The notes under the pieces: generated by a model
Told to the model about the DNA's origin: nothing
Seen by the model: the letters and a program-made list of their open reading frames with translations, nothing else
Databases searched by the model: none
Shown: in pieces, positions 46,682-59,785 of the stretch
Layout: every line of letters begins with the position of its first letter
Numbering within the stretch: position 1 is the stretch's first letter
Translations under genes and position numbers: made by a program
NCBI GenBank assembly: GCA_036250195.1
Contig: JAVHZZ010000002.1
Span: 366,779,124-366,843,123, forward strand
Length of the DNA stretch: 64,000 nucleotides
Direction of reading: 5' to 3'
Source of the DNA: Mixophyes australis
Taxonomy: Eukaryota; Chordata; Amphibia; Anura; Limnodynastidae

Positions 46682-49600
46682 CGGAGTGGGGGCGATTCCT
46701 GTGAGTGTATGTGTGAGCGGAGGCAGGGCTGATGGCAATGTGTATGTGTGTAGGCAGTGGGGGGGGGGGGGGGTGATGACCATGTGTGTAGGCAGCAGGG
46801 GGAGGAGGGGGGCTGATGACCATGTGTGTAGGCAGCAGGGGGGGCTGATGAACGTGTGTAGGCAGCAAGGGGGGGGGGGCTGAGGACAATATGTGTGTGT
46901 GTGAAGGCTGCAGGGGGGGGCTTGTGGCAATGTAGTGTTTTGGCAAAGGGGGCTTGTGGCAATGTAGTGTTTTGGCAAAGGGGGCTTGTGGCAATGTAGT
47001 GTTTTGGCAAAGGGGGCTTGTGGCAATGTAATATGGGTGTGAAGTAGGTGGTGGCTAATTAATGGGTGCTATTTTGTTTGTGGAGTGATGGTGGGGCAAT
47101 TTAATTTAATAGCTGGGACTATTTAAGAAGGGATGGTTTGGGGGCTATTGAATGTGGGGGTGAGTTTGGGAAGAATGAGGTCTATTTATTAAATTGAATT
47201 TGATTTATTTGATGTCAGTGATTTTTGCTGGAAATAGGTTTATTAAACATAAATGCTATTGATTTATTGCTGGAGCTGTGGACGTTCTCTACTTTAATTT
47301 GGGTGGGAGGTAGGCTAGTAATTTAATGGTGGACTGCAAGTTGGAGCAAATTATTTAATGGTGGGTGCTATTTAATTTATTAGTGGAGTCTATTGATTTA
47401 AGGTGAGGTGACAGGACCTGTAATTTAATGGTGGGGTGGTTTGGGGCTATTGAATGTGGGGCTGAGTTTGGGAAGAGGGCTATTTATTAAATATGAATTA
47501 TTTAATGCCAGCACGGTCATGGGAAATGGTTATATTTATTAAATGTAAATGCTGTTTATTGCTGGGGCTGTTTGGAGGGAAATAGGTTTATTTATTAAAT
47601 GTGAATTCTAGCATTTTAATGTTGGGGCTGGAGGGAAGCCTGTTTATTAAATGTGGGTGCTTTTGATTTAACACCGGAGCTTGTTGGAGTTTTATATATT
47701 TCATGTACTTATTTTTTTTCCAAATAGGGCCCCCAGCATTCCAGGATCCAGACAAGTGGCAACTGATCAAGAGACGCCAGCAACCACAGGTAGGGAAAGC
47801 AACAAGAACAGGTAGGAGAGAGCAGGACAGTCTGCCAACTGTGTTTTTCTATATTGGCAGTTCCTCTGCAACATGTTATTAAATAAACATGAATATGTTT
47901 CAGCGGGACAGTCCTGAATTAGGGCTCTGTCCCATGAGTGGGAATGTTAGGACAACGGTGGTATGTAATGGTCAGTCTAGCAATATTCAGCCTTTTGATG
48001 GCATAATCAACTTTGTATTAATCCCGCCTCTTTTTGTGTTTGCCCTGCCTACACTTGATTTGGTCTCGCCCACATGAAGCCACTTCCAGATTTTTTCCCA
48101 GGGCCACTTTATGTTCCCAATCCGCCCCTGGAAGTAATCATGTTCCTGGTTTTTGATACATGAAGGAACTTGGATAGAAAATCTCACTGTGTAGAGTAGA
48201 TGGAAACTTGCAGGTGATTAGCTGAGTAAGGGTCAGATCGGACTTTGTTTTTCACAATGCCTAGTTCTGCACATTGGACCCATCGGACTGCACATAAAGG
48301 GGCATATTTAACAAATAATGATAGTGCACTATCGTGCACTTACCATTAAAAAAATGTCCCTCTGTGTCTCTCGCATACTTAAGAAGAGTGCATCGCAGCA
48401 GACATTGTGGATATCTGCTGCTTTGCACTCCTTTTCGTTTTTGAGAGCAGTCACCATTCTACAGTATGGTGACTGCTCCCGGCTGCAATCTAACAAGTTC
48501 AGAAAAAAACATTTTTTTCGGAAACCTGTCATGTTAATGTACGCCAGCATTATCATAAATGAAAAAATCCAATGCTGTCAGCTCTGCTCTGAAGAGCAGA
48601 GCTGGACAGCACATGTGTGGAGGGATCACATGATCCCTCCCTGTCACTCACCGCGCTCTCTCTCTGCAACTATAGTTGCGATAGTTGCAGAGCTGAGATA
48701 TTTCTCTGTTGCGTTTTTCATAAATTTGAGAAATAGTTCAATCCTTATCAATGCCATAAGGATTGAAAACTATTTTTCACTTTATGAAAAGATTGATAAA
48801 TGTGCCCCATGGTATTTTCAATGGTATTTCACATTGTAAAGGAACATGATCCCAGGAAAGGGTCCATCACAATCTAAGTGGCCAGTCCCTACATTTTTAT
48901 AAGGACACGCTGAAACCCACACACCCGCTACCTAGTCCTTCTGCACAATGACCGATCTCCAGCTGCTTTTGAACTATAATCCCACACATGACCAGCCAGC
49001 AGGTGCGCCCTGACTTATAGTTAAACAGCCGGCGCTGCTCTGGTTGCTCCTTACACTGTAAATAAGGGCGTTGTACATTAAATAAACCAGCAAGGACTTG
49101 GCATATTTTTGCATTTTGAGTAATTGTGAAATATCTCTGTATCAAAAATGTGAAAAAACAGTGGAAAAGGAGTGAAGCAAAACTTTCTAGAGGATGTTGA
49201 CCTTTGGGCAAGGAACAGTCTTTTTAGTTCCCTCCTCCAGTAAAAAGGCTTTCTTGTACTTTCACATGTCAAAAGTTTGTGAACAGGAGCCACACTATAA
49301 TCTTCTGTCTGGTTTTATGTTCCCTAAAGGAATAAAAATAAATACATAAAATATTGTATCTTGAATACAATAACATAATAATGTGCTCATTTCAATATAA
49401 ACTGAGAAGATTATCACGTCCTTTCACCTTCTGTTCAGAAATGTTCTATCCAGTATATAAATTGTTCCCACTGAGACCTTGGGCGGGACAATGTGAAGTA
49501 TTTGTGGAATGTGTCTGTTATGTTAATCAAAATATTTGTAGAACTCTTTATACCCTTCAACATCCTGTGCAACCTTTAAGGATCTGCAAGCAAAGATAAG

Positions 49601-52600
49601 AATATCTGACCACTTGTCTCAAGTGCAATGTGAATGTATTTATCTACAATGGACTGTCAATCAGCCAAAAATTCAAAACATTTTATGGTTATTGGTTTAT
49701 AATTACCATTCTTGTTCTGCTCTTAAAGCTTTCTTCTCACACATACTAAAGTCTATTTGAAAAGTAAAAATATATCCAAGGTTTTGTCTAGTACGCTGTC
49801 TACAATTTATATTTTTGACAATCTTCTTGTCATATCGCTTCCCAAAGCTAGAGTGGCAGGTTCCTGCTTTCATTTCACACTACTAGAAAACTTGCTGAAT
49901 CTGTCACCTGTCAGCTGTTGGTTGCATTGGCATTGATGTGCAGTCATTGGTACTGGAGTGAGACTTGATGTTTAGTTTGGTCAACCATGTGCGTAGACAA
50001 ATTCTTAGCCATTTACAAAAGCTTTTGTGGATTGGGCCTTAGGGCAATTGTCATCAGTTATGTTCTAGCAACTTATAATGTACCTACTCACTGTGGATGC
50101 ATCCGTTCTTTAAGATGAACCAATATCTGTAAGAAGGCAGCCTTTCAATTACTCTGGCACTATGTGCTTCATGCCTCAGTGATGTCACAATTCCTAGTGT
50201 ATGCATAGGTTTAGTAGCAATTTATGGAATAAATTGCAGTGTAAGTAACATGTATATCATATTCCTGTTCTATTAGTCAGCCTTCTATTAGAGTGTTTAC
50301 ATGGACATTTTCAACTCCACAGTTGGCCATAGATGATGATTTATGCCTTGGACAATGCTCCTTCTTGGCGTGGTTCTTAGAGATAGCAATAAAAAAAGAG
50401 CATAAAGGCACAATAAAATAAATTAAGCTTTTTTGAATCATGGCTAGTATGATAAATAGGTAGCTCTATGTAGTATGCATTTGCTAGTTTATGGTAACAG
50501 GTTCACTTAAGTATACATTTAGATCAAAGTATAAGTGCCCAAATTCATTCCTATTCATTCCTGAACAAATAAGAGTGTGCAGTGTGAAGCACAATGCATA
50601 TAATTGTTGACATTCAAGTTACTGTTATGTCCAGGTTATACTAGATCTTTCAGTGCTGTAAAGCAGTCAGGTTCTGAGACAGATTCCCCTTGGAGGTTCC
50701 TGGGTTTACCTACACTCTGGGAAATTACTGATAATGTTACTATCGTGACCATGCAGAGGCCATTTTTTTCTGTGGACTAAAAGTAATTTAATCAAAAGAG
50801 GAGTATGACATTATATCTGTTAAACATAATGATAAATTGCCTTTTGATGATCACAAATCAAAACATGCAAGCAGGGTAGTGTCATAATAACAAATAAACT
50901 CAGAATTGACCAGTAAGGGCCGTAGACAGCAGTGATGCTTTGCAACAACATAAAAATTTGCATTCATTTAACCACACTATGGCTTTGCATTAAGAGTTTG
51001 CATCCCAAATTCTGTAGCACCATACAGCCAAAACATGACTTTACTGCAGTGCCATAGATCAAATGAACACAATTTTTTTTTAATTTAGCCTCCTATCAGA
51101 TTGTACACTATTGGGCCGATTTATCAAAGAATGAAAAGCCTTATTGTAGGCGAGAATGGGTGTTTTAGACCGTGGTAGGGCTTTTTCTCATGTTGCCCTA
51201 TGCAACAATGGATTGCTGTCGGGGATAACACAAGCCGAGTCACCGCTAGCATCCTTAGCAACAGAGTGGCTCCAACCTCTTCTGAATGTCTAAAGACCAC
51301 TGCTAGTGTGTTTATTTTTTCTCACAGTCTACATCCGTGATGGGCAACCTCTTACACGTCAAGGACCACACATGCGAACCTCCAACCTTCAAGAGGACCT
51401 TACATTACCCTTAATGTCAGTAATAAATACCCAAAAAGGCTTCCAAACAGCCACTTTGCTAATCAAATAATGCCCCCACATGACTTTGAGACCTTCCACT
51501 TGGCACTCAGACTTTCCACTTGCTCCAAAACCAGCTTTAAAATTGCTTACCTTCAGTCCAGATGTAGGAGGGGGAGACCACGTGGTATAAAGTACATTGC
51601 ACTCTCCTACTACTGCTAGATGTGATGACTGATCTCCATGTGTTATGTAGTTTAGGTCTAGGGATGTGGAAATTGGCTGCTTCTATCGCATTCAGTCTTA
51701 TTCTTTGCTTTGTCATAAAGCACAGCATAAGTCAGAGCTGTGACATTGAGATAGGATGAAGACCAACGACCCATTTCTGGTCTATACCTGTCTCATGTGC
51801 ATGACGACACAAGAGAATGATGTGCTGGAGTTTTACAAGACATTAATGTGGTCCCTGGTGGAGGCATTTACTTACAATGCTGTTTAAGAAATTTAGTGGC
51901 CTGGTCTCAAAAGTAACAGTTCCTGGCCACATCAGAGGCAGTCTTTGACAGCTGGGTTCCGGGTATGGGGCCACATGCACACGGCTGCCAAATTGAGCCA
52001 CCGTTAATCGTACAAAGCTTGAAATAAATGGAACAGCAATGAAATATAAATTATTGTTTTTAGAAGTACAGATTGTCTTAACATTTGTTGTCTGAAGCCT
52101 TTGTAGTTGGAATATATGTTGAATATATTGAGATGAATATCTTGGGCACTCTGTTTCTTCTGGAAAGCATACTGCGTTATTTTTAAACATCAGAGATTGA
52201 TAGCATCAGTCACAGCCACATTAAATTGTGTCTGCTATGTGAGGAAGTAATCCCTTAAGATGTTCAAACTAGGAGTGCTTTAGTAGACCCATAAAAGGAA
52301 AAAGAAGCTGCACAAATTGCTCTCTGGACCAAAAACAGCCACGCAATTCCCAGCTGTGGGATTATGGGATATAGCTTGAAAACTTTTACACAGTGAGGAA
52401 AAAAAAGATATTCTCTCTAATAAAAAGAAAAGTTGTAATGCTTTACACTACATAATTATACAATGTCTAAATTCTTAAAATTACATTAATGCCATGGTCT
52501 ACTGTCAGTAATTGTAAATGTTAATTCTACTGTTAAATAAAAAAAAAAAATACACAAATGCACACACAGTAGCATCGGTTGTGTCTTGGCATAGCAAGTA

Positions 52601-55600
52601 AATGTGTTTTAAATTCCAAAAAATACCCGCTTTCTCCAGAAGACTAAAAAAACAGCCATGTCAGTCCAGCAGTGTTCAGATAAAGTCCAATATATCTCCT
52701 TTTCTTTTTTTATTTTATTTATTAATATCTTATTTGTAATTCTCTTTTCCTCTTAACTTCAGAAGCAAACTAAACACACGTCTACTAAACAGTTCAGTGA
52801 TACAGGAGTCAGCTGCTCCCATCACGTTCAATGTTATTCTATATTTACCAATACATGGTGACAACTATGCCTTCCAAAACTATGTCATGGGTCCTTACAT
52901 TCAGGCTCTGGCATGATCCCAGAGAATTTTAAATTATTAACCCTAAAGTTGAGTTCCTATGTGTCCCAATTTTTCCTGGACAATCAACATTTTTGCCCCT
53001 GGAAATTTGCAACACCTAAAGTTAACGTTCCTTACAATATCTGGCACCAATAAGGAAATATAATTTGAAAATTATAGACAAACCAAACATTGTTTTTTTT
53101 AAATTAAGAGGGCCTAATGGTGATAAGCTACTAAACAATATTCATCATTTTACTCAGATGAGAACATGGGTCAATCCTGATTAGTGTCCAGTTTGGCGAC
53201 ATGTTTGGGCCTGTTGGTGTGATCGGAAGATGGAATAAATTGACCAATATTATTAATCCATTCATCTGACCCAATTGGAGCAGATTATTAATGGGTATTG
53301 TGAGATGTTTTTTTGAGGGGGGGCGGGGGCGGGGAGGAAACACATTTGCGAAATCAGGCCATTACATTGGTTATTTGGGAGCTAAAATGTCAAGTTGGGT
53401 GTTAGCTTTATTTCTGATTAACTTGAAAGTGCATTTTTATTTTGCAGAAAATAAAGAAAACTAGACAAAAACCGAATCATTATTTATTAGCATCTCCAGA
53501 CCGAATAAAAAGTTCCACAAAACAAAGCCGTACTCCCAGAAGTAGCAAAAAATGTTCCACACCCAGAACTCCCAGATGTCGCAGGATGGTGGAGGAAGCC
53601 AGTCCAAATATTAGGGTCACACCAAAGTCCAGCAAGAGGACTTCCCACTGTACCAGAAGAACAAGCTGGCAATGGAGAAATTTCTCTAACGTGGTGGGAA
53701 AAGAAAGTCTAAACCTGAGAAGGTCTGTGAGAGCAGCTTCTCTGAACAGCCCGTACTCCTCACCGGCAACTCTCAACAGGAGAAGGTATGTGCCACATCT
53801 AATGTGTCTGCAAAGTGACAGAGTGTTATTCTGTGCTGCAACATACAATTGATTATTGCACACATTGAATAAATATTTGTTTTTGACAAATTAGTGCCCA
53901 CCTCATATGCCAAGAGTGAATAAACGGTTTGCATTTTTTTTAAAGGAAATATACAGGAATATATTAAGGTGCTTATTTACGGAGGTGCCGCGCTGCCTCT
54001 ATAACGAAGAATGCGTTGTAATAAAAATAAACACACAGCACCTGCTTAAATGAGCAGCGTAATACTAACATAGTCAGTGTCGCTCTGTAAAATGACGTGA
54101 TTTTTGTTGATTCGCCGCAATTGTTTGAAGTGTATTTTACAAGCAGTCGAGATCACCACACTGTAGGTAAGACGACTATCGGAGTGATCATGTCGGGAAC
54201 ACTTGTGCCGGGGTATGGGCAGTCGCCGTTTAGTACCCAACCCCTATATACAGTATCTAACTATTGTAAGTAAATGTTTAAATAATTGTAATGATCTTAG
54301 ATCGTAGAATAGAATGCTAGTGGAAGTCTTTTTCTTGTCATTGTCATTTATTTTTCACACTGTCTTTTTTTTTTTTTTTTTTTTCTTTGCAGGCAATTTG
54401 ACAAAGACCTAGATACTGTCTCCACAGGAATCCGGCAGCTAAAACGCCTCTCTAGGGTATTTGATGATGCCATCTTAAAGGAAGAAAGGTAAACTGGATT
54501 TATTTGTCTGATTTGTCCCCTTGAGCCTGTCACTGACTGAAGCATAAATCTGAAATCACAACGGCATTATCTAGGACTGTGTGAGACATCCACTTAAGCC
54601 AACACCTCCTTTAACCTTCTTAATCCCCAGAGAACATACAGTGTATAGCATTTGGTATACAGCCTTTAAAGGACAACTAAATCTCACAAATAAGTTGCAA
54701 AAAACATATAAAAGTTTCAAGAGCTTATTATATCTGAAGAGATTAGAGACACCGCTGTGATCATGGGGACTTTGGTCAGTAACCCAATTGAAGGACCCTG
54801 CAGGGAACTTCTGACTCTGAAGTTAAAGAGAACAATAACTTGCACCTGGCTGTGTTTCATATTCAATGTCAAACATCTCGAGTTCTGTAACAGTATGGAA
54901 ACTTTTACTGCTATATTCAATATTTCATTTTAATTTGTAGTTTAAATTTAGCGGTCCTTCAGGGTTCATTCACATATGTGCTGGGAAAAAAATAATGGTA
55001 TTGTCGCTGAGAGGAGAATCACTTACCTGTTATTGATGAAACTGCAGCAGCATTAAGCAGCTGCTCACGGGAGGTATCGGTCATGGCGATCTATTAAATC
55101 GGAACTTCTCCAAAGTTATATTTAGGTTAGAGAGCCATAATACATTGCCCATAAGCCCCCTCTTCATGCACTTTTCAACCTCACACAATATAATGTATCT
55201 GCTGGTAAAGTATTCAGTAAACTGCCTGTTAGAGTACCGTAAAGGAATGCACTAAACTGCAAAGTATATTATTATAACTGAAATAGCTTTATGGTAGAAT
55301 GTATGTAATATCTGAGCTCCTGTACACAAAGAAAAGATAAACTCTGCTGACATTTATTGTTGTTCCATCTATTATTAGCGACATGACAGTTTCTCTCATT
55401 GATAACTGAAGATGTTAATCGCCAGGTAAAGTTCCAGAATTCTTCAGTGTGTCCTATATGTGCATGGGCTGGATTTATATACTAACCCACAAATCCTTTC
55501 CTTCTGCTTTTAAAGACACTTACATTTAACTCTTCAAGCACTTGTGTATTTTCTCCCTTTAACTTACGTATTATTTTTTTCTGTACTTGGGTTATGAAAG

Positions 55601-58600
55601 TTTGTATTGATAAAATATTGAGCATGTTATGTTTTATGAAGCAATTCTCCAATTTCGGTGATTTGTTCTTGTCCGCTGCATCAAAATGAACAATAGGGCA
55701 CAAGCTGCTGTGGGGAATCAACCAATCGGACTTCTCGTTCACAAAAATTCACCTTGTTATGCATACAGCCGCATGTTTGGCATGCTTTGTGTGCGGAATT
55801 TGGCATTCCTGCTCCGACACCGCCACGGAGCTGGAGAATTGACAGTCCTGTCCCAACTCTTTCATTATACAAATTACAAATACAGTGCGGAATGTTGAAA
55901 CTCGAAGGGTATAGAACTCTGCATGTCTGTGAAAGGGCCTGTCCCACTGCATTTTCACTTATCTCAGTTTAACACCTCCCCTTCTTCAACGCACTCCCAG
56001 CCAAATCTGCAGACAGTATTTTATGCTACTTAAATGTACAACCCCTTTTAAATAAGCCTTATAACCTGAGAAAAGTCTTACCATTTAGTTGTATTGAAAC
56101 TACTGTCCAGCTATGACTACTACTGTGGCTTTGTGTAAGAAAGAATAAAGTCTATACTAAGTAAAGGGTTGTCCTACATGAAAAGCTTGAAAACTATATT
56201 CTGGTTACACCTGGGCCAATCCTGCTTCTCAGTGGAAGTACAAGGGCAACAGGATTAATGTCAAATTTGGGCAAATTGAACAAGATGCTTCTGATAGCTG
56301 TGTCACTTGAGGACTCATTGGGCCCAGCTATTGTGGTCAGAAGATGACCGGACACACCGGCCACATTTTACGAACATTTAGATAGGACCATTACTGGCAT
56401 CATATTCTTATGCACTGTGCTATTGAAGCGTGAATGGTCAGCATTGTTGCTGATCTCTAGTAGGTTCTGTGCTCCGCTTTCCAGTATTACACATTTTTTC
56501 CCCCTTTCTGTCAGACAATAAAGGAGCTATGCCGTTAACCGTCACACTAGACCGTTCAGTGAAATGGTCTTTTGTATGTCAGACATGACTTTGAAATGCA
56601 CAAATTTTTACCAAGGCTCTTTTTCTTTGAAACGTTGAATTATACAATATGCAAATCCTGGTGGAGCAGCAATTTTACTTCCTTTTATGAAATGTCATGA
56701 AATTGAGATTGGTACATTCAGTTCCTATATAATAGTATTTCAGTATAAAGTACATTCTATTTAGTAATGATGGCCTCTGTTCTGTGTGTTCTGGGACACT
56801 ACATAAAACTATAGCTGACACTAGCCGTGGTAGACACCATGTCAAATATCTTAAATTGCACTTTGCAATTTTTAGATTTGATTATTACAAAAACAAAATA
56901 GGGCACATATACTTCACAGCCGTTATAGCTTTATAAAGGATTCAGGCTTTCTTCCTTTTGTTCTGGTAATTTGGTACCATTGCTGGCTATGGAGGATATT
57001 TCACTTCCTTTACCATATGAAACCAGATATCATTTCCTACTCTTATTACACAGTCCTTAAGCCTAAAGTTGATATGAAATTATCTAGCACAGTGAATGTT
57101 TTATATAATCAGCCATAAGACAAAGTTTGGTGGCTAAATAAAGTTGAAGAAACCGATTGTACACCAATTGACTTGTATAAGTGACTTTATTGTATGTGTA
57201 AAACAGAAGACATAAACACACTGAAAGTAGCAGCTTTAAACGGTTGTATAGATGTAGGAATATTTGTAGTGCGCACAGTATATGGTGTCGGAATCGGCAC
57301 TGGCTCCTCTGTGTATGGTTGATCTCCTAAAAATTATCACTATACCTTAATGGGAATATATAGAGACCATTTTTAAATTATACTAGATTATGCACACTTT
57401 ACCATTAGTCACCAACAGTGACACAATAGCTAATTACAATGTCCCACTATTACAACTGGAGCTGTGGCTGCATGTTCTTACAAAGTTGATCCAAAAATAC
57501 AAATGTGGAGCACCTCTACCTGATTAGTATAGTATAGATAAAATGGTTGAAGTCAAGTTAAACTGCACTTGCAGGTTACCTTTGTGTTTCTGCGAATACT
57601 TGTGGGCGGATCTGACCAATCTTGTACACTGTATATATTCAGGTGGTGGTTTGAACCACTGTCCTGAGGCATCTAGGCATCCCTCTTCCATCCACTTGAC
57701 CCAAAGGTTGCTCAAACCATAAGATCCACCCCATAGTTCTTTTTATGTCCCAAATAAGACAAATATGCTATAGGAACATATATTTTCACATGCACTGTTA
57801 ATTTGAGTTCCTCAGGAGTCTGACTTATAAGAAAATAGGTATCGCCTTTAAAGATAAGGCTTTTAGAAAAAAAGGCGACTGTCCTGGCTGACCAGGATGC
57901 ATGGGCGGGGCGCCCTAGTCCAACATATAACCTGGGATAGTATTGTGAGCTGCAGAGATGGCAAACAGTGTTCCATTGCTAGGGGGCACCAAGTGTCAGT
58001 GTTCCATTGCTAGGGGACACCAAGTGTCAGAGTTAATTTAATATTATGGGCATATAACATAGTAAAAAAAAATGTCCAAAATACAGTAACCTTATATAAC
58101 TACCCCATATATAATTTTGGGAGTTTTACCGACAATAAAGCAAATATGATTCGTATCGCATTTAGCATCCAAAAGCAAGCATAAGGTAACTTGAAGCAAA
58201 CTTCATGCAACACTGCTGGCCCAGTTTTTTTGCTTTAAAAAGAACATGTCATGTGGGGAAATGGCCTTTTTATATAGTGCTTTGTGTACTATTAATGTGT
58301 GTTCCTGTGCCCGGAATACAGCATGAAAAGCAGTGCTCATGGTGTGCTGGGCTCTGCGTGATATGATCCAAATAATACTGCTTTTGAAGAGAACCTCTCA
58401 TCTGTGAGAAAATAGAATAATGGCCTTAATGTCATGTGTGTGAGCATCATACCTGCATTGTATGCTCGCATAGTGGACAAGCTACAAAGTAAAAGGGCTT
58501 TTTTTGCCAGAGAGGACGGATCTCTTATACCATAAAACGGTGACCTGCGTCTTATGCTCTGAATGGAACAGTAAAAACCCTGCCATGAATGCTGCCTTGC

Positions 58601-58967
58601 TGTTGAATACCTTTCTTCTCCCTTTCCATGAATTATTATTTGCATTTTATTTATTTTTATTTTAAAAAAAATCATGTTTACTATTCTTTTTATTCAACCA
58701 TGAAATGGAAAATGCTGACCTTGTTTTAGGTCACTGAACAATATTTATTTATTCATGCTTTTACAAGCTTATTTAAAAATATTGATCGTTTTGTGTTCTT
58801 TTCTCAGAAAAGAAGCTATTTTGAATTATCACAATTTAATGGCTAACAACCTGCGTTGTGCCCGCCGTTCTCGGGTTTCTTGGAGAAGTACCAGGCGACT
58901 TCAACATACTCTTGAAGGCTGGACTGAGATGGCTTTAACCAGTATTGGCAACATAGGTGCCCGTTGA
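44963..58967 (+). CDS. PIMREG: PIMREG (CATS/FAM64A), PICALM-interacting mitotic regulator; four coding exons
   Basis: Joining 44963-45241, 53448-53785, 54393-54488 and 58808-58967 gives 290 residues plus TGA. All introns are GT-AG and all phases match (0, 2, 2). I recognise the family from three blocks. A basic R-x-P-L-x-x-V motif lies at residues 49-55 (RMPLKQV). SLNSPYSSP lies near 191-199. The helix LDTVSTGIRQLKRLS...DDAI lies at about 212-233. The vertebrate protein is a nuclear, proliferation-linked factor that binds the clathrin assembly protein PICALM/CALM and acts in mitosis. Residues 94-206 are very basic and rich in SP/TP sites (SPDR, TPRTPR, VTPKSSK), which fits mitotic kinase control. 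The RMPL block resembles an APC/C destruction box, but its Asn is one position off. The remembered human protein is about 240 residues and ends shortly after the DDAI-type helix, so the last roughly 53 residues here are extra or unfamiliar. No neighbouring host gene is visible. Confidence 0.87.
46307..48130. mobile_element. hAT-type non-autonomous element, 1.82 kb, in PIMREG intron 2
   Basis: Ends CAGGGGCGGATTGG / CCAATCCGCCCCTG are perfect inverted repeats, and GAAGTAAT flanks both sides exactly (46299-46306, 48131-48138). The interior is G-rich minisatellite and GT microsatellite followed by TTTATTAAAT-type repeats. No transposase. Confidence 0.88.
46645..47034. repeat. G-rich minisatellites and (GT)n inside the hAT-type element
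   Basis: (GT)n at 46655-46679 comes first. GTGTAGGCAGCAGGGGG-type units follow (46738-46880), then about 3.5 copies of a 32-bp unit with CTTGTGGCAATGTAGTG (46920-47034). Confidence 0.85.
48299..48809 (-). mobile_element. Inverted-repeat element, reverse copy of 39889-40480
   Basis: Shares GGAGGGATCACATGATCCCT, the GTGACTGCTCCC hairpin arms and the TTTGAGAAATAGTTCAATCC end region. Confidence 0.65.
53448..53785 (+). CDS. PIMREG: PIMREG exon 3 (residues 94-205 plus two bases)
   Basis: The acceptor is TTTTGCAG and the donor GAAG|GTATGT. The exon contributes 112 codons and two bases. It is strongly basic, with many Ser/Thr-Pro sites, and ends with the family hallmark SLNSPYSSP followed by RRR. 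The reading frame continues exactly from exon 2. Confidence 0.85.
53786..54392 (+). other. PIMREG intron 3
   Basis: A short intron with a 24-base T run just before the acceptor. Nothing else was recognised in it. Confidence 0.65.
54393..54488 (+). CDS. PIMREG: PIMREG exon 4 (residues 206-238, conserved helix)
   Basis: This 96-base exon follows a long pyrimidine tract and TTTGCAG and ends AAAG|GTAAAC. It encodes the conserved amphipathic stretch LDTVSTGIRQLKRLSRVFDD followed by AILKEE. Reading straight through the donor would give a TAA at once, so splicing to a further exon is required or this is an alternative end. Confidence 0.85.
54489..58807 (+). other. PIMREG intron 4
   Basis: A 4.3 kb AT-rich intron. 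The only structure noticed is a two-copy direct repeat of about 33 bases near 57967-58030. No other exon was recognised. Confidence 0.6.
58808..58967 (+). CDS. PIMREG: PIMREG exon 5 (residues 238-290 and stop)
   Basis: The acceptor is TTTTCTCAG. The first base completes the Arg codon begun in exon 4, and the frame runs 52 further codons to TGA. The segment is helical-looking and basic (NNLRCARRSRVSWRSTRR), with two tryptophans. The phase fit and a nearby poly(A) signal support it as a true exon. I do not recognise this tail from the mammalian protein. Confidence 0.75.
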
Positions 58968-59115
58968 CAAAATGCTATGTGTAACCAGCAATGTGACGTT
59001 GTTTTTTATATATGTATAAATCCATATGACTATTAATAACTACAGCAATGTGTGAAAGCTTGTGTATCTTTTGCAGTTTCAGCAAAGGTACATTTAAGCT
59101 GTTTAATAACTGGGC

Positions 59116-59121
59116 AATAAA
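59116..59121 (+). terminator. PIMREG poly(A) signal
   Basis: AATAAA lies 149 bases after the stop codon. A second AATAAA at 59420-59425 could give a longer 3' UTR. Confidence 0.65.
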
Positions 59122-59602
59122 GCGCATGCAACTCCTACTACCTATTTGCTTTCTAAACTACAGTATTTTCAATCTTTGAGTTATTGGTTACAATATATGT
59201 TTGCGAATATACGCAACATATTATACACTGGCAATCCAGTATTTTATATTATTATATCTTTGTACAACCTTATGGATTCAAATATATTTTTGAGACTTTA
59301 GGCTACGTATTATACGCTAGCAATCCAATATTTTTCATTACTATTATCTTTTTGTACAATCGTATGGATTCAAAGAAGCCCGATCCAATTTTGAAGGAAT
59401 AGAATTAAAGTGAAAATTGAATAAAAAATAGACTATACTTTTTAATCTGGGGTAAAATTGAAATGCTTTGCAAGGCTTCCCCTATTGTTCAGGGTTTTTT
59501 TAGTGTTAGGGCTGCATTATCCAGAATCCAAAAGGAAGCTATGCAGAAGGTGGGAAGGCAGGCAGGACATGAGTCAATATGGATGGACCATAGTGTGGAG
59601 AC

Positions 59603-59785
59603 TTAGGGCTAGATTTACTAAACTGTGGGATTGAAAAAGTGGAGATGTTGCCTATAGCAACCAATCAGATTCTAGTTATCATTTAGTTAGTACATTCTAC
59701 AAAATAATAGCTAGAATCTGATTGGTTGCTATAGGTAACATCTCCACTTTTTCAAACCCGCAGTTTAATAAATATGCCCCTAAGC
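59603..59785. mobile_element. Hairpin MITE with Harbinger-like end
   Basis: Starts TAGGGCTAGATTTACTAA, an exact 18-base match to the complement of 35216-35233. The two arms are near-perfect complements around ATAATAGCTAGAATCTGATT. Confidence 0.75.

Larger units (their letters stand above)
45242..53447 (+). other. PIMREG intron 2
   Basis: This 8.2 kb intron contains the hAT-type element 46307-48130 and the inverted-repeat element 48299-48809. From about 48.9 to 53.4 kb I see AT-rich single-copy-looking DNA with no convincing exon. Confidence 0.6.

Noticed and set aside
46415..47026. 203-codon and overlapping frames on the - strand
   Set aside because: They translate G-rich minisatellite and GT microsatellite inside the hAT-type element, giving low-complexity Pro/His/Thr text.
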